Assembly: GCF_000743705.1 (NCBI RefSeq)
Contig: NZ_JQEZ01000001.1
Span: 302,070 to 366,069, forward strand
Origin: Ruegeria halocynthiae
GTDB taxonomy: Bacteria; Pseudomonadota; Alphaproteobacteria; Rhodobacterales; Rhodobacteraceae
Length of the DNA: 64,000 nucleotides
Direction: 5' to 3'
The notes beneath the pieces were generated by a model. It had not been told where the DNA came from and ran no database searches. It was given only the letters and a program-made list of their open reading frames with translations. The translations under genes were made by a program, and so were the position numbers. Of this stretch, positions 52,681 to 62,633 are shown piece by piece (positions within the stretch are counted from its first letter, which is position 1; each line of letters opens with the position of its first letter).

Positions 52681-53588
52681 CAGACCGGCTCTAACGAGGC
52701 TTTGGCATCATCCAGAATCCGCTTGGCCTCGGACCCTTGAAGTTTCTGAATGTCGTCCTGGTATTTCAGGATCGCGCCCAACGTGTCGCCGATCACCTCG
52801 GGGCTGAGGTTGATCACGTCCAGCGCCAGCAGGCATTTGGCCCAGTCTATGGTCTCGGCCACACCGGGTTTCTTGAACAGATCCTCGGTGCGCAGGTGTT
52901 GAACAAAGGCCACAACCTCGCGGCTGAGCGCCTCGGCGGCCTCGGGGGCGCGGGCGTGCAGGATTTCGATCTCGCGGTCGAAATCGGGATAATCGACCCA
53001 GTGATAAAGACACCGGCGTTTCAGCGCATCATGCACCTCGCGCGTGCGGTTCGACGTGACGATCACGATGGGCGGCTCTGACGCTTTGATCGTGCCCAAT
53101 TCGGGGATGGTGACCTGAAAATCGCTCAACGCTTCGAGCAGGAATGCCTCGAACGGTTCGTCGGTGCGGTCAAGCTCATCAATCAACAAAACGGGTGCGC
53201 CATGCTCGTCCGGGCGCATCGCTTGCAACAAGGGGCGTTCGATCAGGTATTCGTCCGAGAACAGCTCGGATTGCAGGGCGCCGCGTTCGGCACCGCCCGC
53301 AGCCTCGGCGGTTCGGATTGCCACCATCTGCGCCGGGAAATTCCATTCGTAGACGGCTGATGAGGCATCCAGACCCTCGTAGCATTGCAGCCGGATCAGA
53401 CGCCGGTTCAGCCCGGCGGACAGGGCCTTGGCAATCTCGGTCTTGCCGACGCCGGCCTCACCTTCCAGAAACAGCGGGCGGCCCAGTTTCAGCGACAGGA
53501 ACACGACCGTGGCCAAAGCCCGCCCGCAGACATAGCCCTGCGCGCCCAGCATGGTCTGAACGGCGTCGATGGAATTTGGCTGTGTCAT
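52680..53588 (-). CDS. coxD: MoxR/CoxD-type AAA+ ATPase
   Basis: A 302-residue AAA+ chaperone: Walker [13 protein letters not shown] near residue 40, Walker [14 protein letters not shown], sensor 1 [12 protein letters not shown] and the arginine-finger region [14 protein letters not shown]. With CoxE it matures the molybdenum enzyme. I chose the ATG at 53588 ([11 protein letters not shown]); the open frame further upstream runs antisense to pyrC and is discarded. Confidence 0.93.
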   Translation of the reverse strand: MTQPNSIDAVQTMLGAQGYVCGRALATVVFLSLKLGRPLFLEGEAGVGKTEIAKALSAGLNRRLIRLQCYEGLDASSAVYEWNFPAQMVAIRTAEAAGGAERGALQSELFSDEYLIERPLLQAMRPDEHGAPVLLIDELDRTDEPFEAFLLEALSDFQVTIPELGTIKASEPPIVIVTSNRTREVHDALKRRCLYHWVDYPDFDREIEILHARAPEAAEALSREVVAFVQHLRTEDLFKKPGVAETIDWAKCLLALDVINLSPEVIGDTLGAILKYQDDIQKLQGSEAKRILDDAKASLEPV

Positions 53589-53724
53589 GTTCTTGTCTCT
53601 CCCTCGCCACAACAGGTCATGGCTGTACGCGCGCGTCAAGACCATGGTCTTTCCGGGATTTACGGCGATCGCACGCGTTGACAAGGTCTTTTCCGGCAGC
53701 CGCCTGTGTGTTAGCCGGGGCGCC

Positions 53725-54762
53725 ATGACCGATAGCATCACGATCCGCCGCCCCGACGACTGGCATCTGCATCTGCGCGATGGCGCGATGTTGCAGGCCG
53801 TCCTGCCCGAAACCGCGCGCCATTTTGCCCGTGCGATCATCATGCCGAATCTGGTGCCGCCCGTTGTGCGCGGCGATCAGGCCGTCGCCTATCGCGACCG
53901 CATCATGGCCGCCCTGCCCGACGGCCAGGCGTTCGAGCCGCTGATGACCCTGTATCTGACCGAAGATACCGACGCCGAAGACGTGGCCGCCGCCCATGCC
54001 AGCGGGTTGATCAAAGCCGTCAAACTGTACCCGGCCGGGGCCACCACCAACTCGGCTTCAGGTGTGCAGGATTTCGAAAAAGTGCGCCCGGTGCTTGAGA
54101 AGATGGCCGAGATCGGCCTGCCCCTGTGCGTGCACGGCGAAGTCACCGATGCCGAGATCGACATCTTTGACCGCGAGGCGGTGTTTATCGACCGCGTTCT
54201 TGATCCGATCCGCAGGGCAACGCCGGGTCTCCGCGTGGTAATGGAACATATCACCACCGCCAACGGCGTGGACTACGTGAAATCCAATGACACTGATCTG
54301 GGCGCGACCATCACGGCGCATCACCTGATCATCAATCGCAATCACATTCTGGTTGGCGGCATCAAACCGCATTACTATTGCCTGCCTGTCGCCAAGCGGG
54401 AAGAACACCGTCAGGCCCTGTTGGCTGCCGCGACCTCGGGCGATGCGCGGTATTTCCTGGGCACCGACAGTGCGCCGCATACGGATGCCAACAAGGAAAT
54501 GGCCTGCGGGTGTGCGGGATGTTTCACCGCGACGAACACCATGTCCCTCGTGGCTGAGATGTTCGAACGCGAAGGCGCGTTGGACAAGCTGGAAGGGTTT
54601 ACCTCGCTGAACGGCCCGGCTTTTTACCGCCTGCCGGTTAACGAGGACACGATCACTCTGACCAAGGGCGACCCGGTGGAATACCCCAGCAAAATCGAAA
54701 CTGAAGACGGCCCCGTCACGGTATTTGAGCCGGGCTTTCCACTGTACTGGCGCGTGGTTTAG
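53725..54762 (+). CDS. pyrC: Dihydroorotase (class II)
   Basis: A 345-residue zinc amidohydrolase of pyrimidine synthesis. Metal ligands His14 and His16 are in WHLHLRDG, the carboxylated Lys100 in [13 protein letters not shown], and the catalytic Asp in [15 protein letters not shown] chose the ATG at 53725 ([13 protein letters not shown]). The last 47 bp overlap the 3' end of the convergent MmgE/PrpD gene. Confidence 0.96.
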   Translation: MTDSITIRRPDDWHLHLRDGAMLQAVLPETARHFARAIIMPNLVPPVVRGDQAVAYRDRIMAALPDGQAFEPLMTLYLTEDTDAEDVAAAHASGLIKAVKLYPAGATTNSASGVQDFEKVRPVLEKMAEIGLPLCVHGEVTDAEIDIFDREAVFIDRVLDPIRRATPGLRVVMEHITTANGVDYVKSNDTDLGATITAHHLIINRNHILVGGIKPHYYCLPVAKREEHRQALLAAATSGDARYFLGTDSAPHTDANKEMACGCAGCFTATNTMSLVAEMFEREGALDKLEGFTSLNGPAFYRLPVNEDTITLTKGDPVEYPSKIETEDGPVTVFEPGFPLYWRVV

Positions 54763-56053
54763 CGGCCAGCATTTGTGACAGGTCGCGGGCGCGGCCACCG
54801 GTGCGCAGCATCGACCAGATCGCGTCCGCCTGATCGCTGCCGATCAGCTTGGTCGCCTTGCCACGCACGCGATCCTCGCGATCCGACAGGGTCATGGGGG
54901 TCAGCAGGTCATGTGTTGCCTCGGGCCGGGCACCATCCCGGCGCAGCAAGGTCAGATGCGCCTGCGTTTCCGACAGGGCCTCATCTGCCTCAACAGAAAC
55001 TCGGTCGCGCAGAGATTTCAGGCGCGGGTCGGCGCAGACCATATCGGTGTAGCTGCCCGGCAACGCCGTGTCATATCCAAGCGCCTGCATGGCGATCACA
55101 GTGCGATACGAGAACTTGGCCCCCAGCCCGGTGGTCGGAGACACCTGATTGCACACGCTCATCCAGCGCGGATGGGTCTTGACCCTGATTTCGGCCACTT
55201 CAGGGCCGGCAACATCCAGATCCCGCGCCGCCTCAAGCGCGGCGTGCAGACCGTGGCAGCAGGCGTGGAACTTGTGGCTGACGCTGTCGAACAGCCATTC
55301 ATCGCCCAACCCATCCAGCGCGGCCTGACTGTCCCCTGCGCCCATATGGGTTGCGCCGAACCCGTAAGGTCCTTCCAGCGCATCCATGTTTGGTTCAAAC
55401 CCTTTGGCGATCAGCAACGCCACCTCAACCCCGGCCGAGGCCGCAAGCCCTGCGTTGTAAGGTTTGCCCATGGTTCCGAATTGCGCCTTCAGCCCCGCCG
55501 CACGCGTCGCCGTCAACCCAAGCGTTTTACGCATCTGTTCAACGTCAAACTTCAGGATGCGCCCCGCTGCTACTGCTGCGCCAAACGCACCGGCAGTGGC
55601 AGTCTGGTGAAACCCCGCCTGATAGTGATTGCGCCCCAGCCACAGCCCCATTCGGGCCGAAACCTCCATCCCCACCAACGCGGCCTCAAGGAAATCGACC
55701 AGGATGCGATCATCCCATTCGCTCAGCGCCAGCGCGGCGGGCAGAACCGCCACCGAGGGGTGGCCGATATGGGCGAAATGGGTGTCGTCATAATCCAGCG
55801 CGTGGGACACGGTGCCGTTGACCAAAGCGGCACCGCGCAACGGGGCCGCACCGCCGCCGAACAGATGTGCCTGTGCGGCACCCTCTTCGCCCAACACAAG
55901 GTTGCGCACAGCTTTCGCGACCGGCTCATCAATTCCGGCACGCCCAACGGCCATCCAGTCCAGAACGGACAGACAGGTGACGATCCGTGTCTGTTGCGTT
56001 GTCGTGACAGGTCCTGCGGCGAACCCGGCCAAAGATATGGAAAAATCGTTCAT
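54716..56053 (-). CDS. MmgE/PrpD-family protein
   Basis: A 445-residue protein of the 2-methylcitrate dehydratase fold. Conserved blocks are [18 protein letters not shown] near residue 75, [31 protein letters not shown] and [14 protein letters not shown]. The family includes PrpD and cis-aconitate decarboxylase as well as many members of unknown substrate. No prp genes are nearby, so the reaction is open. The C-terminal 15 codons overlap pyrC. Confidence 0.9.
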   Translation of the reverse strand: MNDFSISLAGFAAGPVTTTQQTRIVTCLSVLDWMAVGRAGIDEPVAKAVRNLVLGEEGAAQAHLFGGGAAPLRGAALVNGTVSHALDYDDTHFAHIGHPSVAVLPAALALSEWDDRILVDFLEAALVGMEVSARMGLWLGRNHYQAGFHQTATAGAFGAAVAAGRILKFDVEQMRKTLGLTATRAAGLKAQFGTMGKPYNAGLAASAGVEVALLIAKGFEPNMDALEGPYGFGATHMGAGDSQAALDGLGDEWLFDSVSHKFHACCHGLHAALEAARDLDVAGPEVAEIRVKTHPRWMSVCNQVSPTTGLGAKFSYRTVIAMQALGYDTALPGSYTDMVCADPRLKSLRDRVSVEADEALSETQAHLTLLRRDGARPEATHDLLTPMTLSDREDRVRGKATKLIGSDQADAIWSMLRTGGRARDLSQMLAAKPRASTVESPAQIP

Positions 56054-56090
56054 AAGGGCAGTTTAGCGCGCGACCCTATCGGGTAAAGGC

Positions 56091-56537
56091 CTAGTCGTAC
56101 AAATCCGCAGCGCGGGTTTCGAACGCCTGCACGACCCGGTGCATGGCCTCGTTGAAGACAACCCCGATGATGCCTTGCAGGATGGCATTCTTGAATTCGA
56201 AATCCACGTGGAACGACACGTTGCAGCCCCCATCGGGCGCATCCTGAAACTGCCAGTCGGATTTCATGTATTTGAACGGGCCGTCCAGATATTCCGTGTC
56301 GATCTTCATTTGATCGGGAAACAGCGTCACCCGGCTGCCGAATCTTTCGCGGAACACCTTGAACGAGATCACCAGATCCGCCTCCATCACCTGCGCCTCG
56401 CCCGCCGCATAGGTCCGGCGAATTCGGGCGGCGGCGCACCAGGGCAGAAACTCGGGGTATTTGGCCACATCCGCGATCAGGTCGTACATCTGCTGAGCAG
56501 TGTACGGCATGCGACGGGTTTCGGAATGTGTAGGCAT
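56091..56537 (-). CDS. COQ10 / RatA-like START-domain protein
   Basis: A 148-residue polyketide-cyclase/START-fold protein: MYDLIADVAKYPEFLPWC at the N-terminus, LVISFKVFRERFGSRV and the C-terminal helix FNEAMHRVVQAFETRA. Bacterial members are often named RatA, but COQ10-like ubiquinone binding is the broader family function. No antitoxin gene is adjacent. I chose the ATG at 56537. Confidence 0.9.
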   Translation of the reverse strand: MPTHSETRRMPYTAQQMYDLIADVAKYPEFLPWCAAARIRRTYAAGEAQVMEADLVISFKVFRERFGSRVTLFPDQMKIDTEYLDGPFKYMKSDWQFQDAPDGGCNVSFHVDFEFKNAILQGIIGVVFNEAMHRVVQAFETRAADLYD

Positions 56538-56609
56538 GGCGTCCGGTTTTAAAAGGTGACAATGGCGCGTCATGTCGTATGTTGCGCGCCAAAGATCAAG
56601 GGGGCAGCG

Positions 56610-57152
56610 ATGAGCGACCGCGCATATGTGATAGATGAGATGATCTCGGCCAAGGCAATCGCCGCCAAGATCGAAGAATTGTGTCGCGAAATCACCGCAG
56701 AATTCGGGGATACGGACAAGCTGATCGTAGTCGGCCTGTTGCGCGGCAGCTTTGTTTTCATCGCCGACCTTGTGCGCGAACTGGACCTGCCGATCGAAGT
56801 GGATTTCCTTGAGGCGTCATCTTATGGCGATTCGATGGAAAGCAGCCGAGAGGTTCGCATTCTCAAGGACTTGCGCGGCGCAATTGAAGGGCGTGACGTA
56901 TTGGTCGTCGAAGATATCGTCGACACCGGTCACACGCTGAACCACGTGACCAAACTGTTGCGCAGCCGCAAACCCGCGCGTCTGAAATCCATCGCCCTGC
57001 TGGACAAGCCCAGCCGGCGCGAAGTTGATTTCCGCTCGGACTGGATCGGGTTCGAGATCCCGGATGAGTTTGTGGTGGGCTATGGTATCGACTACGCTCA
57101 GCGTAATCGAAACCTGCCGTTCATTGGCAAGGTGCGCTTTACCGAGGACTGA
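56610..57152 (+). CDS. hpt: Hypoxanthine phosphoribosyltransferase
   Basis: A 180-residue purine-salvage enzyme. The PRPP-binding loop is [14 protein letters not shown], with [15 protein letters not shown] and [13 protein letters not shown] as further family blocks; the C-terminal [17 protein letters not shown] contacts the base. The ATG at 56610 has a G-rich site (GGGGGCAG) upstream. A small membrane-protein gene follows after 11 bp. Confidence 0.95.
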   Translation: MSDRAYVIDEMISAKAIAAKIEELCREITAEFGDTDKLIVVGLLRGSFVFIADLVRELDLPIEVDFLEASSYGDSMESSREVRILKDLRGAIEGRDVLVVEDIVDTGHTLNHVTKLLRSRKPARLKSIALLDKPSRREVDFRSDWIGFEIPDEFVVGYGIDYAQRNRNLPFIGKVRFTED

Positions 57153-57163
57153 GCGAGACCCGC

Positions 57164-57337
57164 ATGAACCCGCGTCACCTACTTCGAATGTCTCAATGGG
57201 CCCGCAATCCTCCGTCAGAGAAGCGGGTCAAGCTGGTGTTCGGCATTATACTCCTGTGCCTTGCGATTGGCGGTATCGAGTACATGGGCTGGTGGCCGGA
57301 CTGGGCCAAGGGCGAATGGACAAGGTTCAAGCCCTGA
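57164..57337 (+). CDS. Small membrane protein (57 aa) downstream of hpt
   Basis: ATG-to-TGA frame of 57 residues. A basic N-terminus (MNPRHLLRMSQWARNPPSEK) is followed by one membrane helix (KLVFGIILLCLAIGGIEYM) and a Trp-rich tail (GWWPDWAKGEW). It follows hpt by 11 bp in the same direction, ends directly against the convergent amidohydrolase stop, and looks protein-like throughout. From memory, similar proteins sit next to hpt in other Rhodobacteraceae. Function unknown. Confidence 0.75.
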   Translation: MNPRHLLRMSQWARNPPSEKRVKLVFGIILLCLAIGGIEYMGWWPDWAKGEWTRFKP

Positions 57338-58480
57338 TCAGCCCAACACCTGCCGAATGGCCGTCAGAAAAATCCCGCTGCCCACGGGTATCAACGCATC
57401 CGGAAAGTCATAATCGGGGTTGTGTAGCTGCGGTTGATCCCGCCCTGCCCCCAACCAGAACATCGCCGTTTTCGCGCCTTTGGCGAATTGCCCGAAGTCC
57501 TCGGAAAACTTTTGTGGGTACTGCGTAAGGGTACAAGAAACGCCACGCTGGGCACAGGTGGTTGCGACTGTTTCAACCGCTTCGCCATGATTGACACATG
57601 CTTCGAAAACATCGTCATACGTGATCTCGGCGGTCAACCCTGTCGCTTTCGCGGCCTGCATCACCAAAGCCTCGGCCGCCAGGATCAGACGTTGCATGCA
57701 CGCGTCTGAAACCGTGCGCAAAGTCACCCACAGTTCGGCCCGGCCCGGAGTTACACCAAATGTCCGCTCGCCCAGATTGGCATGTGTCACTGTGGTCAGC
57801 GCGAATTCAGCGTCCAAATCACCGCCCCGACCCAACTGTGCCAATTGCGGTATCAGCGTGGACAGCGCCATCGCCGGGGAAACCCCATCCTCGGGGGCCG
57901 CCGCGTGTGAGGTCCTGCCGGTCAGGATCACCCTCATCCCGCGCGAGGCGCAATTGGCCGCCGCTTCGCAGACCTCAACCGTGCCCAGTTCCAGCCCCGG
58001 CAGGTTGTGCAGTGAAAACACGTAATCCGGCGCAATCTGTTCAAACCGCGGGTCCGCGCGAAAGGCGGTTGCGCCCTGCCCGGTTTCTTCGGCTGACTGA
58101 AAGATCAGAACCACCCGACCCTTCAAAGTGCGATTGCGCCCAAGCTCTTCGGCGACGCCCAGCACCATGGCCATATGCCCGTCGTGGCCACACAGATGAC
58201 CGTGCCCGGTGACCCGCGATACATAGGGTACATCCGTGATTTCCTGGATCGGCAGCCCGTCCAGTTCGCAACGAACAGCTACGGTCGGTCCGGCCTGCCC
58301 GCTGTCATATACAGCCGCAACGCCATGCCCCCCAAGCCCGGTCAGCACCTGATCTGCACCGAATTCTTGCAACTGCTCTGCCATACGGGCCGCAGTTTCG
58401 CGTTCCTGCCCCGAAAGTTCGGGGGTCTGGTGCAACTCGTGGCGCAGCTTGGTCAGCCGCGCCAGCGTTTCCGGCGTCAC
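57338..58480 (-). CDS. M20-family amidohydrolase (N-acyl amino acid / hippurate hydrolase type)
   Basis: A 380-residue zinc or manganese peptidase-like enzyme. Metal ligands are in [17 protein letters not shown] and the SAEETGQGA block (catalytic Glu pair); the dimerisation domain is in the middle ([15 protein letters not shown]). It removes N-acyl groups from amino acids or related amides; the substrate is not predictable. The GTG start overlaps the lipA stop (GTGA). Confidence 0.92.
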   Translation of the reverse strand: MTPETLARLTKLRHELHQTPELSGQERETAARMAEQLQEFGADQVLTGLGGHGVAAVYDSGQAGPTVAVRCELDGLPIQEITDVPYVSRVTGHGHLCGHDGHMAMVLGVAEELGRNRTLKGRVVLIFQSAEETGQGATAFRADPRFEQIAPDYVFSLHNLPGLELGTVEVCEAAANCASRGMRVILTGRTSHAAAPEDGVSPAMALSTLIPQLAQLGRGGDLDAEFALTTVTHANLGERTFGVTPGRAELWVTLRTVSDACMQRLILAAEALVMQAAKATGLTAEITYDDVFEACVNHGEAVETVATTCAQRGVSCTLTQYPQKFSEDFGQFAKGAKTAMFWLGAGRDQPQLHNPDYDFPDALIPVGSGIFLTAIRQVLG

Positions 58481-59427
58481 CCCTGCTCCAACTTCTTTTG
58501 ACGCGCATCACGCAACCGGGCGAAATCGTCACCCGCATGATAAGACGACCGGGTCAGCGGCGTCGCAGATACCATAAGGAACCCTTTGCCAAAGGCCGCC
58601 TTTTCGTAGGATGCGAATTCCTCAGGCGTGACGAACCGATCCACGCCATGATGTTTGGGGGTCGGTTGCAGATATTGCCCGATGGTCAAAAAGTCGATGT
58701 CGGCGGCGCGCATATCGTCCATGACCTGCCGGACCTGCTGTGCATCCTCACCCAGACCGACCATGATACCGGACTTGGTAAAGATCGACGGGTCCAACTC
58801 CTTGACGCGCTGCAGCAGACGCAGCGAGAGGAAGTAGCGCGCGCCAGGGCGGACCTCGGGGTACAGGCCGGGAACGGTTTCCAGATTGTGATTGAAGACG
58901 TCCGGCTTGGCCTCGACCACGACCTCAAGCACCGAAGGATCGCATTTCAGGAAATCCGGCGTCAGAATCTCAATCGTAGTCTTGGGCGACCGGTGCCGGA
59001 CCGCGCGAATGGTCTGCGCAAAATGCTCGGCCCCGCCGTCGCCAAGATCGTCACGGTCGACCGACGTGATAACAACGTGGTTCAGCCCCAGCTTTTGCAC
59101 TGCATGGGCAACACGACCGGGTTCAAAGGTATCCAGCATATCAGGACGGCCAGTGGCGATGTTGCAAAAGGTGCAACCGCGCGTACAGATGTCCCCCATG
59201 ATCATCATCGTGGCGTGACCCTGGCTCCAGCATTCGCCGACATTCGGGCACCCGGCCTCTTCGCATACTGTGACCAGATTGTTGTCACGCATGATCCGGC
59301 GCGTATCGGCATATCCCTTGCCGCCGGGGGCTTTGACGCGAATCCAGCTTGGCTTTTTTGGCTGCGCATTGTCGGGACGATGCGCTTTTTCGGGGTGACG
59401 TTGTTCGGGGATCTTCAGATCACGCAC
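58477..59427 (-). CDS. lipA: Lipoyl synthase
   Basis: A 316-residue radical SAM enzyme inserting two sulfurs into octanoyl-lipoyl domains. The auxiliary cluster is bound by Cys55, Cys60 and Cys66 ([12 protein letters not shown]) and the radical SAM cluster by Cys81, Cys85 and Cys88 (CTRGCTFC). The conserved Ser of the C-terminus is in [11 protein letters not shown]. No lipB is adjacent. Confidence 0.97.
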   Translation of the reverse strand: MRDLKIPEQRHPEKAHRPDNAQPKKPSWIRVKAPGGKGYADTRRIMRDNNLVTVCEEAGCPNVGECWSQGHATMMIMGDICTRGCTFCNIATGRPDMLDTFEPGRVAHAVQKLGLNHVVITSVDRDDLGDGGAEHFAQTIRAVRHRSPKTTIEILTPDFLKCDPSVLEVVVEAKPDVFNHNLETVPGLYPEVRPGARYFLSLRLLQRVKELDPSIFTKSGIMVGLGEDAQQVRQVMDDMRAADIDFLTIGQYLQPTPKHHGVDRFVTPEEFASYEKAAFGKGFLMVSATPLTRSSYHAGDDFARLRDARQKKLEQG

Positions 59428-59689
59428 GGTCGGCTTTCCTGACTTTGGGTCAATTTGCTTTTGCCTAACATAAACCGAGCGCCGGAACTACGCCAGCCAT
59501 GCATACCAGCTATGACCACCGACTGTGCATATGCAGTATATTGATCCAAAGGACGTACCAGATTTCAATATTATCAACGCTCTGGCGGAAATTTTCCGGT
59601 TTTGCAATCGCGGCATATCCACCATTGAAGCCCTTTTAGAACTGTTTTAAGCCCCCCTGAGTTCACACATGAATCACAGGAGCTTGAGC

Positions 59690-60238
59690 ATGAAAACTGG
59701 CGCCACATTGCCGGACGTCACCTTTCACACCCGCGTGCGCGACAAGGCGGTCGAAGGACCGAACCCGTTCCGCTGGGAAGACAAGACAACCGCGGATTAC
59801 TTCGCAGGCAAGCGTGTCATTCTGTTCTCGCTTCCCGGCGCGTTCACGCCCACGTGTTCGACTTACCAACTGCCCGGTTTTGAAAACGGCTATGCCGATT
59901 TTGGCGCACAGGGCATCGACGATATCTATTGCATGTCGGTGAATGACAGCTTTGTCATGAACAAATGGGCGCAGGATCAGGGTCTGAAAAACGTCAAGGT
60001 CATCCCCGATGGTTCGGGCGAGTTCACCCGCAAGATGGGTATGCTGGTCGACAAGGACAATCTGGGTTTCGGTATGCGGTCCTGGCGCTATGCCGCAATC
60101 ATCAACGACGGAGTTGTCGAGGCATGGTTCGAGGAACCCGGCCTGATGGATAACTGCCCCGAAGACCCCTATGGCGTGTCGTCCCCGGAAAACGTGATGA
60201 AGCATCTGGCAGACGCCAAAGAACCAGCGCTGGCGTAA
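59690..60238 (+). CDS. Peroxiredoxin of the Prx5 type
   Basis: A 182-residue thiol peroxidase. The peroxidatic Cys56 is in PGAFTPTCSTYQLPGF, with the preceding Pro and Thr of the active site. WRYAAIINDGVVEAWFEEPG is typical of the Prx5 branch, and a further Cys lies in LMDNCPEDPYG. GGAG lies 7 nt before the ATG; an upstream in-frame ATG at 59669 is less likely. It is convergent with oxyR. Confidence 0.95.
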   Translation: MKTGATLPDVTFHTRVRDKAVEGPNPFRWEDKTTADYFAGKRVILFSLPGAFTPTCSTYQLPGFENGYADFGAQGIDDIYCMSVNDSFVMNKWAQDQGLKNVKVIPDGSGEFTRKMGMLVDKDNLGFGMRSWRYAAIINDGVVEAWFEEPGLMDNCPEDPYGVSSPENVMKHLADAKEPALA

Positions 60239-60260
60239 GCGCGCTGAGTTTCGAAATCGA

Positions 60261-60287
60261 AAGGCCCGCTTTTGGCGGGCTTTTCCC
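60261..60287 (+). terminator. Intrinsic terminator after the peroxiredoxin gene
   Basis: GCCCGC-TTTTG-GCGGGC is a perfect 6-bp stem followed by TTTTCCCTTTT, between converging genes. Confidence 0.82.
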
Positions 60288-60290
60288 TTT

Positions 60291-61214
60291 TCAGCCTCGG
60301 GTCGCTGAAACGATGCCTTCCCCGACCTGGCGAATGACGTCTGCCAGCCCCCTGAACCACTCTTCCTCACCAGTAGAGGAACGGCGCACCAATCCCACGG
60401 TTCGGGCCGGTTGCGGGGCGGTAAAGCGCAACAGTTTCAACCCGGGCACTGCGTCCGCTTCGGCGCGCGCGGCAAGTTCCGGCATCAGGGTCAGGCCGAA
60501 CCCCTCGGCCACCAGCCGCGACAGGGTCGCCAGCGAAGACGCGCCCATGTTGATCAAGCCGCTGCTTCGGTCCTGACCACAGACTTCAAGGGCCTGATCG
60601 GTCAGGCAGTGACCATCATCCAGCAGCATCAGTTGGGCTGTCTGCAAATCCAACGGGCGCAAGGCCTCGGGGTCGCTGGCCATATTCTGAATGCGCGTGG
60701 AACTGCCAGCAAGCAGAAAGCGGTCTTCGAACAGGGGCACCTCGAACAGCTCGCTGCCCCCCGCTGGCAATGCCACGACACCGGCGTCGATCTCTCCGGC
60801 GCGCAGCATCGACAAAAGACGCTCTGTCCTGGCCTCACGTATCTGCACCCTGAGCGATACGTCGGTGGCCCGCAATCCCGCCAGCACACCGGGCAGCAGG
60901 TACGGCGCAATCGTTGGAATAATCCCGATCGACAGCGACCTGTGCCCGCCCGAGTGGTCCTTGGCAAACTGATCCAGACTATTGGCCGCCCCAAGAACCT
61001 GACGGGCATGGTCCAACACATCGCGCCCCAACGGCGTCAGAAGGATATCGCGGGCCTTACGCTCGAACAGCGCGCCGCCCAGCGTTTCCTCCAGCGCCTT
61101 GATTTGCACCGACAAAGCGGGTTGCGAGACATGACAGACCTGCGCCGCCCTGCCAAAGTTACGCTGCTCGGCGACGGCGTTGAAATATTGGAGTTGCCTG
61201 AGGGTAAAGTTCAT
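60291..61214 (-). CDS. oxyR: Hydrogen peroxide sensor OxyR
   Basis: A 307-residue LysR-family regulator: helix-turn-helix at residues 1-60 (NFGRAAQVCHVSQPALSVQI). The two redox Cys that form the peroxide-induced disulfide are Cys203 and Cys212 in GHCLTDQALEVC, with the 9-residue spacing of E. coli Cys199/Cys208. It ends next to the peroxiredoxin gene, a plausible target or functional partner. Confidence 0.95.
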   Translation of the reverse strand: MNFTLRQLQYFNAVAEQRNFGRAAQVCHVSQPALSVQIKALEETLGGALFERKARDILLTPLGRDVLDHARQVLGAANSLDQFAKDHSGGHRSLSIGIIPTIAPYLLPGVLAGLRATDVSLRVQIREARTERLLSMLRAGEIDAGVVALPAGGSELFEVPLFEDRFLLAGSSTRIQNMASDPEALRPLDLQTAQLMLLDDGHCLTDQALEVCGQDRSSGLINMGASSLATLSRLVAEGFGLTLMPELAARAEADAVPGLKLLRFTAPQPARTVGLVRRSSTGEEEWFRGLADVIRQVGEGIVSATRG

Positions 61215-61271
61215 AACCCCTGATTATCACTTACCCCCGAAATCGCAACGGCAACATATCACCGCGTGTCT

Positions 61272-62393
61272 CTACCCGATCAGGCGATTGCGCTCTGACT
61301 GGGTCTCATAGTGCCGATTGAGCCTTTGCAATGCGATCCGCAGTACGATCTTTCCGGAACGGGCCGACCACCCCATGCGTTTTTCCGCAAGTTCCAGACC
61401 TTCAAGATAGCAGCAACACCGCAGGGCTACATCACTTAACCCCGGACCAAGATCCGACAGCGCGTGGGCCACCCGGTCACGCGCGTCAGAAGACCCCCGC
61501 CCCCCGTGCGAGTCGCTGTCAAAACTTCCGCGCCCTCCGGCGGTCAGAAAATGATCCCAGTTTTGCGCAACCTGAGGACCGATCTGCGCCAGTTCAAAAT
61601 CCTCGCGCAAGCGTTCACCTGCAGCCACAAGCGTTTCATCCAGAAATGGCTTTCCGTCCCGGTCCCGTCTGCGCGCCAATGCAATCAGCGGGCTTTCTGC
61701 AACGCTGTATCGGATGCGTCTTGGCCGTTCGGCTTTTTCCCCGGTCCCGCCCACCCGGTCCATTTGAGGGTGAAACGGCGTTTGCGCTTCGGCCATGCCA
61801 AACTCACTGCGCGCCCGCGCCTTGTTTTCCGCCTCGGCGACCAGACGGCTAAGGGCCGTACGTCCCGACGTCGAAATTCGATAACGGGAAATGCGCCCCG
61901 GATTGTCGCAGGAAATCCAGTCTTTCAGGGCCAGTGCCTGTGCGATCCCGCACTCGACCACAGCCGTTCGCGTCGCCCCGCTGTCGCCTGTGTCGCGCAC
62001 CACCACGGCCTTGTCCATTTCCTCGGCGACGGCCAGAACCGACCCGGTTTCGCATAGCCGGCGCAAAATCCGTAACGCTTCGCGGTTGAATTCCTCATCT
62101 TTCGCGGCGGCCGCCTCTTCGGGGGATGTGGACACAGCCCCCCTGACCGAAGCCTCGGTCCGATCCCCAGCTTCGGCAAAATGCGTTTCGGCCAACGATT
62201 GAAGCGCAGCATCCACCAACGGATCATCCCTGCGCATTTCGATACGTCGAATTTGTCTGAGTATGGTTGAAGCATGGCACCCTGCGGATCGCGCTATATC
62301 GCGGATCGACTGGCCGGTTTCCGTGTGGGCCAGATATCGTTGCGCCCCCTCAGGTACCCAAGCCGGAATGGTGAAAGCCATGTTATTTTCCAT
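61272..62393 (-). CDS. DUF6456 helix-turn-helix protein, GafA-like
   Basis: A 373-residue protein. The N-terminal HTH (SIRDIARSAGCHASTILRQI, then RRIEMRRDD) resembles the DNA-binding domain of DnaA. A middle region looks winged-helix-like (RTAVVECGIAQALALKDW), and the conserved C-terminal DUF6456 block includes LEGLELAEKRMGWSARSG. From memory, GafA, the direct activator of the Rhodobacter gene transfer agent, has this layout; assignment here is inference. I chose the ATG at 62393; an ATG four codons later is possible. It is divergent from a DUF6477 gene. Confidence 0.82.
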   Translation of the reverse strand: MENNMAFTIPAWVPEGAQRYLAHTETGQSIRDIARSAGCHASTILRQIRRIEMRRDDPLVDAALQSLAETHFAEAGDRTEASVRGAVSTSPEEAAAAKDEEFNREALRILRRLCETGSVLAVAEEMDKAVVVRDTGDSGATRTAVVECGIAQALALKDWISCDNPGRISRYRISTSGRTALSRLVAEAENKARARSEFGMAEAQTPFHPQMDRVGGTGEKAERPRRIRYSVAESPLIALARRRDRDGKPFLDETLVAAGERLREDFELAQIGPQVAQNWDHFLTAGGRGSFDSDSHGGRGSSDARDRVAHALSDLGPGLSDVALRCCCYLEGLELAEKRMGWSARSGKIVLRIALQRLNRHYETQSERNRLIG

Positions 62394-62478
62394 AGTTAGT
62401 TGCCCTCGTCGACAAAACAATCTGCTATCAATCGCCCCCGGTGAATTTGTTAACCAATTCTAACTAGAGTCGCTTTCG

Positions 62479-62493
62479 TTACTCGTTCGTTAA
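62479..62493. promoter_or_regulatory. Candidate CtrA box between the DUF6456 and DUF6477 genes
   Basis: TTAC-TCGTTCG-TTAA fits the CtrA consensus TTAA-N7-TTAA with one mismatch and is followed by C as in the extended TTAAC form. A further TTAACC lies at 62450. The region between the two genes is markedly AT-rich. Confidence 0.45.
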
Positions 62494-62633
62494 CCCGCAG
62501 AGACAAGGACCAGATTTGATTCAAAAACATAAACAGTCATGAAGTCATAGTTCGGCGAGAACTAAATTGAGGCAACACCCGCCTAGGTTGTGTGACAAAC
62601 AGGGTCCTTCCACTCGGAAAAGAGGACCCGAAT

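Noticed and set aside
56091-56537. RatA toxin of a toxin-antitoxin system
   Set aside because: No antitoxin-like gene is adjacent; the COQ10/START family name is safer.
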